A DNA stretch of 64,000 bases from Spirosoma endbachense (GCF_010233585.1 NZ_CP045997.1:1639749-1703748); one strand, 5' to 3'; shown: positions 8,363-17,351, numbered from the stretch's first letter. Notes: generated from the sequence alone by a model not told the origin. Translations and numbers: made by a program.

Positions 8363-9273
8363 AACAACTAATCATAGCACTAAGTCTGTTTTGCGGTGTG
8401 TTCTCAGCACAGGCGCAGGAACTAAACTGTCAGGTAACTATCAATTCCGACCAGTTATTTGCCCAGCAGAAAACCGACTTCTCCTACGTCAGCCAACTGA
8501 AGGGAATTATCACTGAATTCATGAACAACCGACGCTGGAGTAATGATCAGTTTACGGTCTCTGAGCGCATTAACTGCTCCATAAATATCAACCTGATCAA
8601 GTCATTGACCCAGGGCGTATTTGAAGCAACAGCACAAATTGTGGTTACACGCCCGGTTTATGGTTCAAATTACGAGACAACAACCTTTAGCTACGTCGAT
8701 CGGTCGTTTAATTTCGTCTACCTGCCCACCACGCCAGTCTATTACCGGGAAAACCAGTTTTCTGATGATTTAACTTCATTGCTGGCTTTTTATGCGAATG
8801 TCATTCTGGCCGTAGATTATGATACATTCAGCAAACGGGGCGGCAATCCATTCATTCAGCGGGCTTTCACGATTATGAACCTCGCTCAACAAGGGTCGCC
8901 TAACGGAGCCTGGCAAACGGGGGGCGATCGACGCAATCGGTATTGGCTGGTTGAGAATCTGCAAAATCAACAGCTACTCCCTTTTCGGGATGGACTATAC
9001 ACCTATCATCGGCTTGGGCTCGATGTGTTTGCCGCTAATCCAGTTCAGGTTCGTAAACAAACGCTCGCCTTGCTATCGACCATTCGGACCATCGGGCTTC
9101 AGTTGCCTAATTCTGTTCTGATCAACTCATTCTTCGACGCCAAGTCTCAGGAAATACTAAATATTCTTTATGAAGGTACTCCTGCTGAACGCAAACAGGC
9201 TTTTGATTTATTATCGTATCTGGACCCAGGTAAAACCGAAGCTTATCGTAAATTAGTGGCAGCGGGTCAATAA
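8359..9273 (+). CDS. porD: Type IX secretion protein PorD (DUF4835 family)
   Basis: The 304-aa product has a signal peptide (MKQLIIALSLFCGVFSAQAQ), and mature sequence starting ELNCQVTINSDQL, a hallmark of the DUF4835/PorD family. Further family landmarks are LKGIITEFMNNRRWSNDQF, a conserved YREN-FSDDLTSLLAFYANVIL segment, and the C-terminal SYLDPGKTEAYRKL. PorD is required for gliding or type IX secretion in Bacteroidota, but its biochemical role is not settled. The gene overlaps coaBC by 4 bp and precedes recN, an arrangement shared across the phylum. There is a 120-bp gap before recN with no strong terminator visible. Confidence 0.88.
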   Translation: MKQLIIALSLFCGVFSAQAQELNCQVTINSDQLFAQQKTDFSYVSQLKGIITEFMNNRRWSNDQFTVSERINCSININLIKSLTQGVFEATAQIVVTRPVYGSNYETTTFSYVDRSFNFVYLPTTPVYYRENQFSDDLTSLLAFYANVILAVDYDTFSKRGGNPFIQRAFTIMNLAQQGSPNGAWQTGGDRRNRYWLVENLQNQQLLPFRDGLYTYHRLGLDVFAANPVQVRKQTLALLSTIRTIGLQLPNSVLINSFFDAKSQEILNILYEGTPAERKQAFDLLSYLDPGKTEAYRKLVAAGQ

Positions 9274-9393
9274 CTGGTAGACAGTCTTCAGTAAGCAGTA
9301 GATCACAAAAACGCTGATAAATGATACGGCAAACTGCTCTTTATTTTGAACCGCACCACAACCGGCATTGTTAGATAAGTAAGAGCTTAATCT

Positions 9394-11067
9394 ATGCTAT
9401 CGCATTTACTGATTAAAAATTACGCCCTAATCGATCAACTCGAACTTACCCCTGACCGTGAATTAAACATCATTACGGGCGAAACTGGTGCCGGGAAATC
9501 CATTATGCTGGGAGCTATTGGCTTACTGATGGGTAACCGGGCTGACACTCGAGTGCTTTACAACCCCGAACAAAAGTGCGTCATTGAAGGTGTATTTGGG
9601 GTTTCGGGCTATTTGATCGAACAAATCTTCGAAGATGAAGAATTAGATTATTCCGATTCCTGCATTGTCCGGCGGGAAATTGGTGTAAGTGGCAAGTCAC
9701 GGGCCTTTGTCAACGATACACCCGTTAATCTGGAAACGCTTCGGCGGGTGACGAGCCAGATGATGGATATTCACTCGCAGCACGACTCGGTGCTGCTTGG
9801 TTCGAATGAATATCAGTTAGAAATTGTTGACACCTACGCCCAGGACGACAACCTGCTCCGACAGTATCGCGTTGATTATCAAACGTATCGTTCAAAAAAG
9901 GCGACCTACGACCAGCTCCAGTCCGAAGCGTCTGCTATGCGGAAGGAGTTCGATTACAATAATTTTTTGTACGAAGAATTAACGAAGGCCCAGTTGCAGC
10001 CCGATGAGCAGGAGTCGCTGGAGCAGGAACTGAACATCCTCGAAAACGCGGAAGAAATTAAAGAGCGTCTTCAGTTAGCCTATGAATATCTGGATAATAC
10101 GGAGCAATCAGTCATTGACTTTTTAAAAGGTGTAGTCAGCAATTTAACTTACATCAGCAAGTTGTCGGATCAGTATGAACAATTGCTGCAACGGGCTCAA
10201 AGCAGCCTTATTGAACTACGGGATCTGGCGGATGAAATTAGTACCGAACAGGATCATGTAGATATTGATGACGCCCGCGCTGAAACCATCCGCGAACGGC
10301 TGAATCTAATTTACCAACTCCAGACCAAGCATCAGGCTAAAGATGTTGCCGCCCTCATTGCCCTACGAAATGAGCTCGCTCAAAAAGTAAGCAAAGTGCT
10401 TAATTTAGACGATGCCCTTGCCGACGCGAAAGCTCAGTCAGACGCTGCCCGCGAACAGTTACAGCTTAGTGGCCAGGCTTTGTCAGCAGCCCGACAGTTT
10501 GTTTTAAACCCAATTGAAACAGAAATCGGTGGCCTGTTGAAAGAACTCGGTATGCCAAATGCCTCCTTAAAAATTCAGTCAGACACGGGCAAACCAACGC
10601 CAACAGGTATCGATACCATTTCGTTTCTGTTTAGTGCCAATAAAGGAGTCAAACCCCAGCAGTTGAAGAACGTGGCTTCTGGCGGAGAATTTTCGCGATT
10701 GATGATGGCGATTAAATATATTCTGGCCAGCAAACGATCGTTACCGACTATTATCTTTGATGAAATCGACAGCGGTGTTTCAGGAGAAATTGCAATCAAG
10801 ATGGGCAATATGATGCGCGATATGGCTCATAATCACCAGATTATTGCGATTACGCACCTGCATCAGATTGCCGGACAGGGCAACGCTCATTACTTCGTTT
10901 ACAAAGATCATTCGGCGTCTAAAACCGTCAGCCGAATCAAAAAACTTACCTTTGACGAACGGGTCAATGAAATTGCCCAGATGATCGGCGGAAATAATCC
11001 ATCAGCAAGTGCTCTTAAAAACGCCCGCGAAATTTTAAAACAACGTGCTACTGCCGTAGCCAAATAA
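9394..11067 (+). CDS. recN: DNA repair protein RecN
   Basis: RecN is an SMC-like ATPase acting in double-strand-break repair. The 557-aa length is normal. Walker A GETGAGKS is at residues 29-36. A long coiled-coil arm runs through about residues 160-390 (rich in Glu, Gln and Leu). The ABC signature VASGGEFSRLMMAIKYI and Walker B LPTIIFDEIDSGVSG lie near residues 425-460, followed by the H-loop IAITHLHQIAGQGN. The ATG at 9394 gives the family N-terminus MLSHLLIKNYALID. The gene stands about 90 bp upstream of the lipoprotein gene. Confidence 0.96.
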   Translation: MLSHLLIKNYALIDQLELTPDRELNIITGETGAGKSIMLGAIGLLMGNRADTRVLYNPEQKCVIEGVFGVSGYLIEQIFEDEELDYSDSCIVRREIGVSGKSRAFVNDTPVNLETLRRVTSQMMDIHSQHDSVLLGSNEYQLEIVDTYAQDDNLLRQYRVDYQTYRSKKATYDQLQSEASAMRKEFDYNNFLYEELTKAQLQPDEQESLEQELNILENAEEIKERLQLAYEYLDNTEQSVIDFLKGVVSNLTYISKLSDQYEQLLQRAQSSLIELRDLADEISTEQDHVDIDDARAETIRERLNLIYQLQTKHQAKDVAALIALRNELAQKVSKVLNLDDALADAKAQSDAAREQLQLSGQALSAARQFVLNPIETEIGGLLKELGMPNASLKIQSDTGKPTPTGIDTISFLFSANKGVKPQQLKNVASGGEFSRLMMAIKYILASKRSLPTIIFDEIDSGVSGEIAIKMGNMMRDMAHNHQIIAITHLHQIAGQGNAHYFVYKDHSASKTVSRIKKLTFDERVNEIAQMIGGNNPSASALKNAREILKQRATAVAK

Positions 11068-11159
11068 GGAATGAGGTAAACGATAAGTTGTCAGTTTTTT
11101 TGACCGAATTACACGTTATAGTTTACCTCATAAATGATTTATCTTCCTCCTATTCTTTT

Positions 11160-11618
11160 ATGATTAAACCTATTCTTACGATTTCCGGATTACTGGTTCT
11201 GAGCGGATTGTTCTGGGCATGTGGCAAATCTGGCGAAGAAGCCGTCAAAGAAGCCGAAAATGGCGTCTTTGCCATTCATGACGAAGTGATGCCATTGATC
11301 GACGATGTGATGAAAACGCGTAAACAGCTTAAGGCACGCATTGCCGTACTTGACAGTACTCAGGCGGCTGGCTCTCCCTCAACCACGCTACGCATTGATG
11401 AAGAACGCGATCAGGCCCGGCAAATCGTCCAGAAACTGACGCTGGCCGATAGTCTTATGATGAACTGGATGAGCCAGTACAATAACGATACCCTTGCCAA
11501 ACTGCCTTCAGAAGATGCACTACGCTATCTGGAACAGCAAAAAGATCAAATAACCGATGTTAAATCTAAAATCAACAATAGCCTTAAAGAAGCCAACCAG
11601 TTTTTACAGAAACCCTAA
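11160..11618 (+). CDS. Small lipoprotein, helical, unknown function
   Basis: From the ATG at 11160 the product is 152 aa and starts with a lipoprotein signal peptide (MIKPILTISGLLVLSGLFWAC, lipid-anchored Cys21). A longer frame begins at 11088 but adds an unlikely N-terminal extension in front of this signal, so I reject it. The mature part is predicted helical, with acidic and Gln/Lys-rich stretches (DEVMPLIDDVMKTRKQLKARI, QQKDQITDVKSKINNSLKE). I do not recognise a characterised family. It overlaps the SCO1-like gene by 62 bp and is probably in one operon with it and the cytochrome c, which suggests a role around respiratory or metal chemistry; that is inference only. Confidence 0.7.
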   Translation: MIKPILTISGLLVLSGLFWACGKSGEEAVKEAENGVFAIHDEVMPLIDDVMKTRKQLKARIAVLDSTQAAGSPSTTLRIDEERDQARQIVQKLTLADSLMMNWMSQYNNDTLAKLPSEDALRYLEQQKDQITDVKSKINNSLKEANQFLQKP

Positions 11619-12252
11619 AATCGGGTTAGTGCTATTAGGTCTCCTTCTGATTGGCGCTGGTTGTAATTCAGGTGATGATAAACTTCCCATTCTGGGCCAG
11701 CGGGAAGCTGTAACGAAAACTGTCGACGGTAAATCGGTAACTGATTCGGTCTATCACACAATTCCTGATTTCAAATTTGTCAGTCAATACGGTGATACGG
11801 TCACGGCCAAAAATTTAGCCGGCAAGATCTACGTAGCTGATTTTTTCTTTACATCCTGCCCAACGATCTGCCCTAAAATGAAGGTTCAGTTGAAGCGGGT
11901 CTATGAGCGATTCAAGACAAATCCAGATGTGGCTCTTTTATCGCACACCATCGATCCCGCCCATGATTCGGTGCCTGTTTTGAAAGAGTTTGCTGATAAT
12001 CTCGGCGTATCGGGCCGCCAGTGGCTGTTTGTTACGGGTGATAAGGAAAAAATCTACGATATCGGCCAGACAAGTTATATGGTCACTGCTCAGCAGGATT
12101 CATCGGCACCGGGTGGTGTCGTACACAGTGGCGCCTTTATTCTGGTCGATAAGGACAGGCACATTCGGGGTATCTACGATGGCACGACCGAAGCAGGTGT
12201 TGATAAATTAATGAATGATATGGATCGGCTCCTGGCTGAGTATAAGCAATGA
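11557..12252 (+). CDS. SCO1/SenC family copper chaperone lipoprotein
   Basis: SCO1/SenC proteins are thioredoxin-fold, membrane-anchored copper or thiol-redox factors used in cytochrome oxidase CuA assembly. The 231-aa product has a lipobox GAGC (Cys36), then the catalytic/metal pair in FFTSCPTICPKMK (Cys101 and Cys105) and the conserved distal His in GGVVHSGAFILVDKDRHIRG. The ATG at 11557 lies inside the upstream lipoprotein gene (62-bp overlap). A GTG further on would give an implausibly short signal with no positive charge, so I keep 11557, with some doubt. Its stop overlaps the cytochrome c start by 4 bp, indicating translational coupling. Confidence 0.88.
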   Translation: MLNLKSTIALKKPTSFYRNPKIGLVLLGLLLIGAGCNSGDDKLPILGQREAVTKTVDGKSVTDSVYHTIPDFKFVSQYGDTVTAKNLAGKIYVADFFFTSCPTICPKMKVQLKRVYERFKTNPDVALLSHTIDPAHDSVPVLKEFADNLGVSGRQWLFVTGDKEKIYDIGQTSYMVTAQQDSSAPGGVVHSGAFILVDKDRHIRGIYDGTTEAGVDKLMNDMDRLLAEYKQ

Positions 12253-12683
12253 AACGATTTTTTGGTCTTTCTGTAGTAGCCTGCTTATTTGTCGGCAGTT
12301 TGTCCTGCCAGAGTGAAGAAGAGATTAAACGGGAGCGTTACATTACCGAAGGCATTCTAATTTATAAGAATAACTGTGCGAATTGCCACCAAAACAAGGG
12401 CGAAGGTGTAGCAGCGCTCTACCCGCCCATTGCCGGGTCTGATTATCTGGTTAATAAAAATGAGGTTTATTGTTTGATTCGGTACGGCCAGCAGGGCGCT
12501 ATTGTGGTCAATGGTAAGACCTATAACCGACCCATGCCGCCACAACCTCAACTCAGTGACCTGGAAGTAGCCGAACTGATAACGTACATTTATAGTGAAT
12601 GGGGTGGCGAAAAGAAACTGTTTGACGTTAAACAGATATCGCCAATTCTCGAACAGTGCAAAAAATCGTCAACTGCTCAATAA
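12249..12683 (+). CDS. Lipid-anchored monohaem cytochrome c
   Basis: The 144-aa product has a lipoprotein signal (MKRFFGLSVVACLFVGSLSC, Cys20) and a class I cytochrome c domain. The haem-attachment motif CANCH is at residues 43-47, followed by NKGEGVAALYPPIAGSDYL, and the probable axial Met lies in RPMPPQPQLSD. It ends with the usual helix LEVAELITYIYSEWG. It would carry electrons in the periplasm. The 4-bp overlap with the SCO1-like gene points to co-translation, as is common for oxidase-associated cytochromes. No oxidase subunits are in the window, so the partner is unknown. Confidence 0.9.
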   Translation: MKRFFGLSVVACLFVGSLSCQSEEEIKRERYITEGILIYKNNCANCHQNKGEGVAALYPPIAGSDYLVNKNEVYCLIRYGQQGAIVVNGKTYNRPMPPQPQLSDLEVAELITYIYSEWGGEKKLFDVKQISPILEQCKKSSTAQ

Positions 12684-12731
12684 CATAGCGCCAAACTAAC
12701 TGATTCAGAATCAGACTAATTTGAGGCTATG
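12684..12731 (+). terminator. Hairpin directly after cytochrome c gene
   Basis: CATAGC at 12684 pairs with GCTATG ending at 12731, with an inner palindrome TGATTCAGAATCA. It begins at the base after the stop codon. The following sequence has only three T, so terminator function is uncertain. Confidence 0.4.
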
Positions 12732-12801
12732 TTTACTGGCAGCTACCTACAAAAAACTTCGTTGAACACTATGTTACTCAGTACTGACAATTACTCGTCA
12801 C

Positions 12802-13665
12802 TTACAAGTTGAAACCATAGTTTTTAGCCCATCTGGCTTTTATATCAGCTCTTGCCTGGATAAACTCCCTGTCGGCACCCTGCGCAACGGCATCCAGTGG
12901 ATAACGCAGTGGTCGAGTCCCTTTTTCCATCTCTACCAGTGCCAGTATGCCGTCGGCAATGGTTTGCGGATTCATCTTATACTCAGCCATTTTGCCGAAT
13001 AATGCACTCCCCATCTGGTTGAATGGCTCAGTGGCGTTTTCACCGTAGGTTGCTACAATGTCCCCTAAATCGGCATTCAACCCGGCTTTGGTGCCGTTAA
13101 CCATCTCAGTCGGATATACGCCACTTGGTATCGTTACGTTTTCAATGCCATACGGTTTCAGCTCTGACTGTATACCTTCGGCAATCGTTTCGACCGCAAA
13201 CTTAGATGCCATATACGGTACCATAAACGGAAGCGCAAATCCGCTGGCTCCTGTTGTCAGGTTGATAATCAGGCCGTTTTTTGCGGCACGCATAGCTGGT
13301 AAAACCGCTTTGTACGTACGTAATACACCGTAAAAGTTTACGTCAAACATACTTTTAACCTGATCGATCGAATACCCTTCGGTAATACCAAAACCGCTCA
13401 CACCTGCATTGTTTACCAATACATCAATGCGGCCATGTTTGGCCAGAGTTTGTTGAATAGCCTGGTTTACGGAGTCATCGCTGGTCACATCCAGGTCAAT
13501 AACATCTATATTGAGTAGGGTGGATAGCTCTTTAGCGACTGCTTCGTTTTTACCGGTTGTGCCGCGCATGGCAGCAATTACGGTATGTCCGGCTTTCGAC
13601 AGCGTAATGGCTGTCAGTTTACCAAAACCAGTACTTGTGCCTGTTATTAAGATTGTCTTTTTCAT
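12802..13665 (-). CDS. Short-chain dehydrogenase/reductase
   Basis: A classical SDR with a Rossmann fold: the cofactor motif TGTSTGFG is in the first 20 residues, followed by LDVTSDDSVNQAI, NNAG, and the catalytic Tyr/Lys in PYMASKFAVETIAEG, with the catalytic Ser/Thr in NLTTGASG. Length is 287 aa from the ATG at 13665; an in-frame ATG at 13692 would add nine residues (MSEILTQSA) before the conserved MKKTILITG start. The substrate cannot be read from sequence. A terminator-like hairpin separates it from the Crp-type regulator gene upstream, so the two are probably separate transcription units. Regulation by that Crp-type protein is possible but unproven. Confidence 0.88.
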   Translation of the reverse strand: MKKTILITGTSTGFGKLTAITLSKAGHTVIAAMRGTTGKNEAVAKELSTLLNIDVIDLDVTSDDSVNQAIQQTLAKHGRIDVLVNNAGVSGFGITEGYSIDQVKSMFDVNFYGVLRTYKAVLPAMRAAKNGLIINLTTGASGFALPFMVPYMASKFAVETIAEGIQSELKPYGIENVTIPSGVYPTEMVNGTKAGLNADLGDIVATYGENATEPFNQMGSALFGKMAEYKMNPQTIADGILALVEMEKGTRPLRYPLDAVAQGADREFIQARADIKARWAKNYGFNL

Positions 13666-13731
13666 TGCACTTTGTGTTAAAATTTCTGACACAAAGGTGC
13701 ACTGGAACGCCAGCCCATTTCATTGACTTTT

Positions 13732-13762
13732 TTTATAAAAATGGCTTGACAAATATCAAGCC
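13732..13762 (-). terminator. Terminator after the Crp-type regulator gene
   Basis: On the minus strand GGCTTGA and TCAAGCC form perfect 7-bp arms (13743-13762) around a 6-nt loop, followed by ATTTTTAT. It lies between the Crp-type gene and the SDR gene. Confidence 0.7.
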
Positions 13763-13798
13763 TATTAAGCCAATTAATTAATAATAACCATGTTATCT

Positions 13799-14377
13799 TT
13801 ATTTTCGGGCGGCTTTACTCCTGACCCGACTCAGCATTTCGGGCGTGAGGCCAAGAAATGAAGCGATCATGTGCTGGGGAACACGATTATAAATGGTTGG
13901 ATACGTCTTGATAAAGTTGACGTATTTTTCTTCGGCCGTGAAGCTGATATTAGCGTGGATTCGATTCTGGGAAGCGACAAAGCTTCTCTCCAGAATCGTG
14001 TTCACCAGCTCATTGAAGGCTTGAATTTTGTGGCAAAGCATCTCGAAATTCTCCTTCTTAATGAGCAGGATAACTGATTCTTCCAGCGCATCGATCGTTG
14101 ATTTTGCCGGATTTCCGGTAAGTAGCGCTTCACGATCCCCAGTCCACCAACCTTCGATTGCAAAATTCAGGATATGCTCCAGGCCCTTACTATCAATCCG
14201 ATACGTTCGTACACAGCCTTTGCATACAAACGCATTGTTTTGCCATGGATCGCCTTCCTGTAGTAGAAATTGTCTTTTGCGCAGTTTTTTGAGCGTACTT
14301 ACCGATTGAATCAGGTCAAACTCCTGGTCAGTAAGGCTTGCCTGGCTACTTATGTATTGTTGAAAAACGTCGAACAT
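13799..14377 (-). CDS. Crp/Fnr family transcriptional regulator
   Basis: A 192-aa member of the Crp/Fnr superfamily. The N-terminal two thirds form a cyclic-nucleotide-binding-like jellyroll (LRKRQFLLQEGDPWQNNAFVCKG, with ILNFAIEGWWTGDREALL). A connecting helix and short helix-turn-helix follow at the C-terminus (VPQHMIASFLGLTPEMLSRVRSK). No Cys cluster for an Fe-S centre is evident. Bacteroidota carry many such proteins, often next to the single oxidoreductase they control; here an SDR lies downstream. It starts 23 bp after the lptC stop on the same strand, so read-through from the coaX-OMP-lptC operon is possible. Confidence 0.85.
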   Translation of the reverse strand: MFDVFQQYISSQASLTDQEFDLIQSVSTLKKLRKRQFLLQEGDPWQNNAFVCKGCVRTYRIDSKGLEHILNFAIEGWWTGDREALLTGNPAKSTIDALEESVILLIKKENFEMLCHKIQAFNELVNTILERSFVASQNRIHANISFTAEEKYVNFIKTYPTIYNRVPQHMIASFLGLTPEMLSRVRSKAARK

Positions 14378-14400
14378 AAGCCCACTTGCAAACAGGTTGA

Positions 14401-15021
14401 TTACAGACCTGGACCACCTTCCACATTAAAAACACCAGTCGGTTTTCGGATCGAGTATTGAGAAAAGTCCTGATTGGCATCTAAACCCAAACCATATAAT
14501 TTTTCGCCGGAAAGCTGGCTGATAATTTCCACATGCTTATCCGTATATACTTTTTTAGTTATAGGATTCCAGTTTAATTCGGGGGTGAGGAGTTTCTCCT
14601 GCTTCTGCTTGTTAATAACGACAACATGCCCCATAACCGTGTAGAGATCTTTGGCCTTATCATATCGGCCTGAGTCTGATTGTAAGGTAGTTACCTCTTC
14701 CCCCTTGGGTCCGTAGAAAACGATGTTGACTGGTTTGGGATACGTACGATTATCATTGACGTAACGGTACTGTTTAGCTGTAGTAAGCTTCACTTTCAGC
14801 ATAGCTGCTTCGCTATACAGCAACCGAACATCATTGATCTCCTCAATCGGCCCATTATAGGGCTCTACTTTTTTAGCCTGTTTTGGTTCACCACAAGCCA
14901 CCAAAAGGAACGAAGAATAAAGAATGATGGCTGATGAATATAAAGCCGTTCTCAGTTGCCTACAGCCCTGCTGTACACGACTTCCTTCCTCAGTCTTTAT
15001 TCTACCTTCAGCATTATTCAT
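14401..15021 (-). CDS. lptC: LPS export protein LptC
   Basis: LptC is the bitopic periplasmic link between the LptBFG transporter and LptA. This 206-aa product has a lipoprotein-like start: a hydrophobic stretch (LYSSAIILYSSFLLVAC) with Cys43, rather far from the N-terminus. The beta-jellyroll region includes INDVRLLYSEAAMLKVKL, VNIVFYGPKGEEVTTLQSDS, GRYDKAKDLYTVMGHVVV and LLTPELNWNPITKKVYTDK, the characteristic LptC pattern. The first ~20 residues are unlike the family and no better start is evident. Its operon position after coaX and the OMP gene (13 bp gap) is typical of Bacteroidota. It works with the OstA-like protein at 3059. Confidence 0.88.
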   Translation of the reverse strand: MNNAEGRIKTEEGSRVQQGCRQLRTALYSSAIILYSSFLLVACGEPKQAKKVEPYNGPIEEINDVRLLYSEAAMLKVKLTTAKQYRYVNDNRTYPKPVNIVFYGPKGEEVTTLQSDSGRYDKAKDLYTVMGHVVVINKQKQEKLLTPELNWNPITKKVYTDKHVEIISQLSGEKLYGLGLDANQDFSQYSIRKPTGVFNVEGGPGL

Positions 15022-15034
15022 TCTACATTAAACT

Positions 15035-16351
15035 TTAGTCAATTACTGGCTTACGGAACCAGCGGTCGGTTAATGAGAATCCAAGCGCAATGCGCACATA
15101 CTGCTCCCGAATCTGAGACGTCGACAAGACACCGCGCTGGCCAACTACCAGCGATAGGGTTACGTGGTTGACATAATAAGCACCAACAGGAAGCGATAAA
15201 CCTAAACTACCGTTAATGTCGTTAATCTGAGTGCCTTTCACCTGATATGGAAGCTTATTGTACTGAAAACCAGCCCGATAAGTAATCAGATCTGCGTATT
15301 TATTGGAGGTCGGTTTCGGCGTGTACTCCAGCCCGGTCGCAACGGTCATCCCATCAACCAGATCACCTAGTTGATCGTTTATTGTTCTGTATTTACCCCA
15401 TTGCTGAAAACCGACATCAACCCCTACCAGCAGCCGGTTAGCCCGTTCGATGCTCACCCCAAAATTCATTTGTTGGGGCAGCGTTGTGCGCCCGGTAGAA
15501 TTATTCAGCAGCGTATCCGCAGGGCCCAGGTTCAGGCCAGCGAGCGTAGTCTGCTGGTAAATTTGGGTTTCGCTTCCTTTAACCCGCGTGCTGGGGTCAT
15601 AGGTTGCACCCAGATTGACCGTCCAGGTGTCATTTATTTTTGGTCGCCAGGCAGCGCCTAACTTCCAGACGATATCGCTGTAGTTAGCACGACTCAACCG
15701 GTTGACCCGCGTGTCCTGCGGTCCAACGCCAAGCTGATTTATGATTACCCGTGAGTCCGACGAATTTGTGATATTTCCGAAGAGAAAAGAGGCTTCTACA
15801 CCTACAAAAACAGTCTTCAACAGCCGGTAACCCGTTGCAAAGGATGCTTTATTCAAGCCACCACGACCACTATAATTGTATTCAGCCACCGATTGGCCTA
15901 ATTGGACAATACTGGCCTGGGTGATGTTATAATTTACGAATGTATATGGCCTCAGACTAAGCGACATACTCCAGCGCGAATTTGCCGGAAACGCCAGGGC
16001 CAGATACCCCAGATTGCCTCCGAAATCCCGTTGAACCTGCGTTTCATTACCGATACTCTGGCTAAGTGTCTTTGACTGGCCAACCAGTCCTACTTCAAAA
16101 ACAGTATACGGAGGGCGGCTACCAAGCAGAGCTGGATTTTGCAGATTTAAATAAAAAGGACTGGAGTTACTGATGCCAATACCACCCATACCAATATTGG
16201 TAGCGTTACCAGTTGGGTAGAGTTCTCCAATGCCCAGTGCTGAATAGGGCGAACTACCTAATCCTTGTGCCAGCACGATCGGCGACGTCGCGGCAGTAGC
16301 CAGCAAACTAGTAAATAGTACCCGGCTTATCCGCGTGTAAATTCTCAACAT
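15035..16351 (-). CDS. Outer membrane beta-barrel protein, uncharacterised
   Basis: The 438-aa product has a signal peptide (RVLFTSLLATAATSPIVLAQ) and the look of a FadL/PorV-like Bacteroidota barrel: an N-terminal SSPYSALGIGELYPTGNATNIGMGG segment split over alternating Gly-rich turns, then regular amphipathic strands to the end (YVRIALGFSLTDRWFRKPVID). The family is not functionally characterised. The first 44 bp overlap the 3' end of coaX, and lptC follows 13 bp downstream. This coaX-OMP-lptC linkage recurs in the phylum, which hints at a role in envelope biogenesis; that role is inference. Confidence 0.78.
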   Translation of the reverse strand: MLRIYTRISRVLFTSLLATAATSPIVLAQGLGSSPYSALGIGELYPTGNATNIGMGGIGISNSSPFYLNLQNPALLGSRPPYTVFEVGLVGQSKTLSQSIGNETQVQRDFGGNLGYLALAFPANSRWSMSLSLRPYTFVNYNITQASIVQLGQSVAEYNYSGRGGLNKASFATGYRLLKTVFVGVEASFLFGNITNSSDSRVIINQLGVGPQDTRVNRLSRANYSDIVWKLGAAWRPKINDTWTVNLGATYDPSTRVKGSETQIYQQTTLAGLNLGPADTLLNNSTGRTTLPQQMNFGVSIERANRLLVGVDVGFQQWGKYRTINDQLGDLVDGMTVATGLEYTPKPTSNKYADLITYRAGFQYNKLPYQVKGTQINDINGSLGLSLPVGAYYVNHVTLSLVVGQRGVLSTSQIREQYVRIALGFSLTDRWFRKPVID

Positions 16352-17078
16352 TATAGCGTAAAATTCGATTCAATCCCACCAGCACCAATTCCGGCACTGC
16401 AAATATCGGCTGTTTCAGACGACTTTCAAAAACAGGAGCATCGCCACCGCAAACGAGTACGGCCAGATCCGGCCAATCGTGTCGGTAAGCATCAATGATA
16501 CCGGTCATTTCGAAAGCCATACCGTTGACTACTCCACTCTGCATGGCATGTCTGGTATTCTTAGCGGTTAGGTCGGGCCATTTTTCGGGCACATCAACTA
16601 ATGGTAGCCGGGCTGTCTGTTCATGCATGGCCCGAAATCGCATTCGTAATCCCGGCGATATAAGTCCTCCCCGGAAAACGGCAGTATGGTCTACCAGGTC
16701 AGCAGTCAGGCAGGTGCCGAGGTCAAACACCAGACAAGCCTGACCCGGAAACAAGGAAATAGCCCCTACTGCAGCCGCTACACGATCCGTCCCTAGCGTA
16801 TTTGGCGTATCATAATCCTTTCGTAGGGGTACCGGCGTTTGTCCATCCAATACCCCAATCGAACTGCTCAGTCCTGTTAACAGCGAACGTATCTCATCGG
16901 CCGACCGGCTCGTAGAGGATACCAACACCTGCTCAGGGTGGCGAAATTCGGGCTGGCGTTTACGTAAATCCGTCAGGAAGCTTTCGCTCGACTCATAACG
17001 ACCTGTATCGGCCAGTAGGGTACCATCAAACCAACCCGTTTTCAGACTTGAATTTCCCCAATCGATTACCAGATTCAT
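16308..17078 (-). CDS. coaX: Type III pantothenate kinase
   Basis: CoaX phosphorylates pantothenate, the first step of CoA synthesis, and belongs to the ASKHA fold. Seen here are the N-terminal phosphate loop MNLVIDWGNSSLKTGWFDG, LGTDRVAAAVGAISLFPGQ, the nucleotide-site LVFDLGTCLTADLV, and GGLISPGLRMRFRAMHEQTA, followed by VLVCGGDAPVFESRL. I start at the ATG at 17078 (256 aa); the longest frame begins with a GTG two codons earlier. The 3' end overlaps the next gene by 44 bp, indicating an operon. With coaBC at 7124, the window holds two of the CoA pathway genes. Confidence 0.94.
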   Translation of the reverse strand: MNLVIDWGNSSLKTGWFDGTLLADTGRYESSESFLTDLRKRQPEFRHPEQVLVSSTSRSADEIRSLLTGLSSSIGVLDGQTPVPLRKDYDTPNTLGTDRVAAAVGAISLFPGQACLVFDLGTCLTADLVDHTAVFRGGLISPGLRMRFRAMHEQTARLPLVDVPEKWPDLTAKNTRHAMQSGVVNGMAFEMTGIIDAYRHDWPDLAVLVCGGDAPVFESRLKQPIFAVPELVLVGLNRILRYNVENLHADKPGTIY

Positions 17079-17193
17079 CAGCACATTTTAGTTGCAGGCC
17101 TTTCGCACAACTACCGCACCCGAAAGGTAACGACAGTTTTGGGTGCAAACATTGTCAAATTTTATTGTTTTAAGGAAATTTAAGTAAATCTGA

Positions 17194-17201
17194 TAGTTTT
17201 G
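17194..17201 (+). promoter_or_regulatory. Possible distal -7 element upstream of rho
   Basis: TAGTTTTG matches TAnnTTTG, but the nearest TTG upstream (17165-17167) is 26 nt away, longer than expected. Listed as a weak second candidate for rho transcription. Confidence 0.25.
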
Positions 17202-17315
17202 CCGCTTAAGGGACAACTGACTATCCATTTTTACGGGTGGGTCTTGCCCCGAAACAATCAATAATTAAATATCCTGTTAACTTTAGGAAACATTATTAAT
17301 ATTAACAGCGTTATC

Positions 17316-17346
17316 TTGACAAAACCGGATTAATACGTTACCTTTG
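17316..17346 (+). promoter_or_regulatory. Bacteroidota promoter of rho
   Basis: TTG at 17316-17318 (within TTGAC) and TACCTTTG at 17339-17346 are separated by 20 nt, an excellent match to the Bacteroidota -33/-7 consensus. The predicted start site near 17352 gives rho a leader of about 340 nt. Confidence 0.7.
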
Positions 17347-17351
17347 TCTGT

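Noticed and set aside
11088..11159. Upstream start at 11088 for the small lipoprotein
   Set aside because: A well-formed lipoprotein signal starts at the ATG at 11160; the upstream part lacks signal features.
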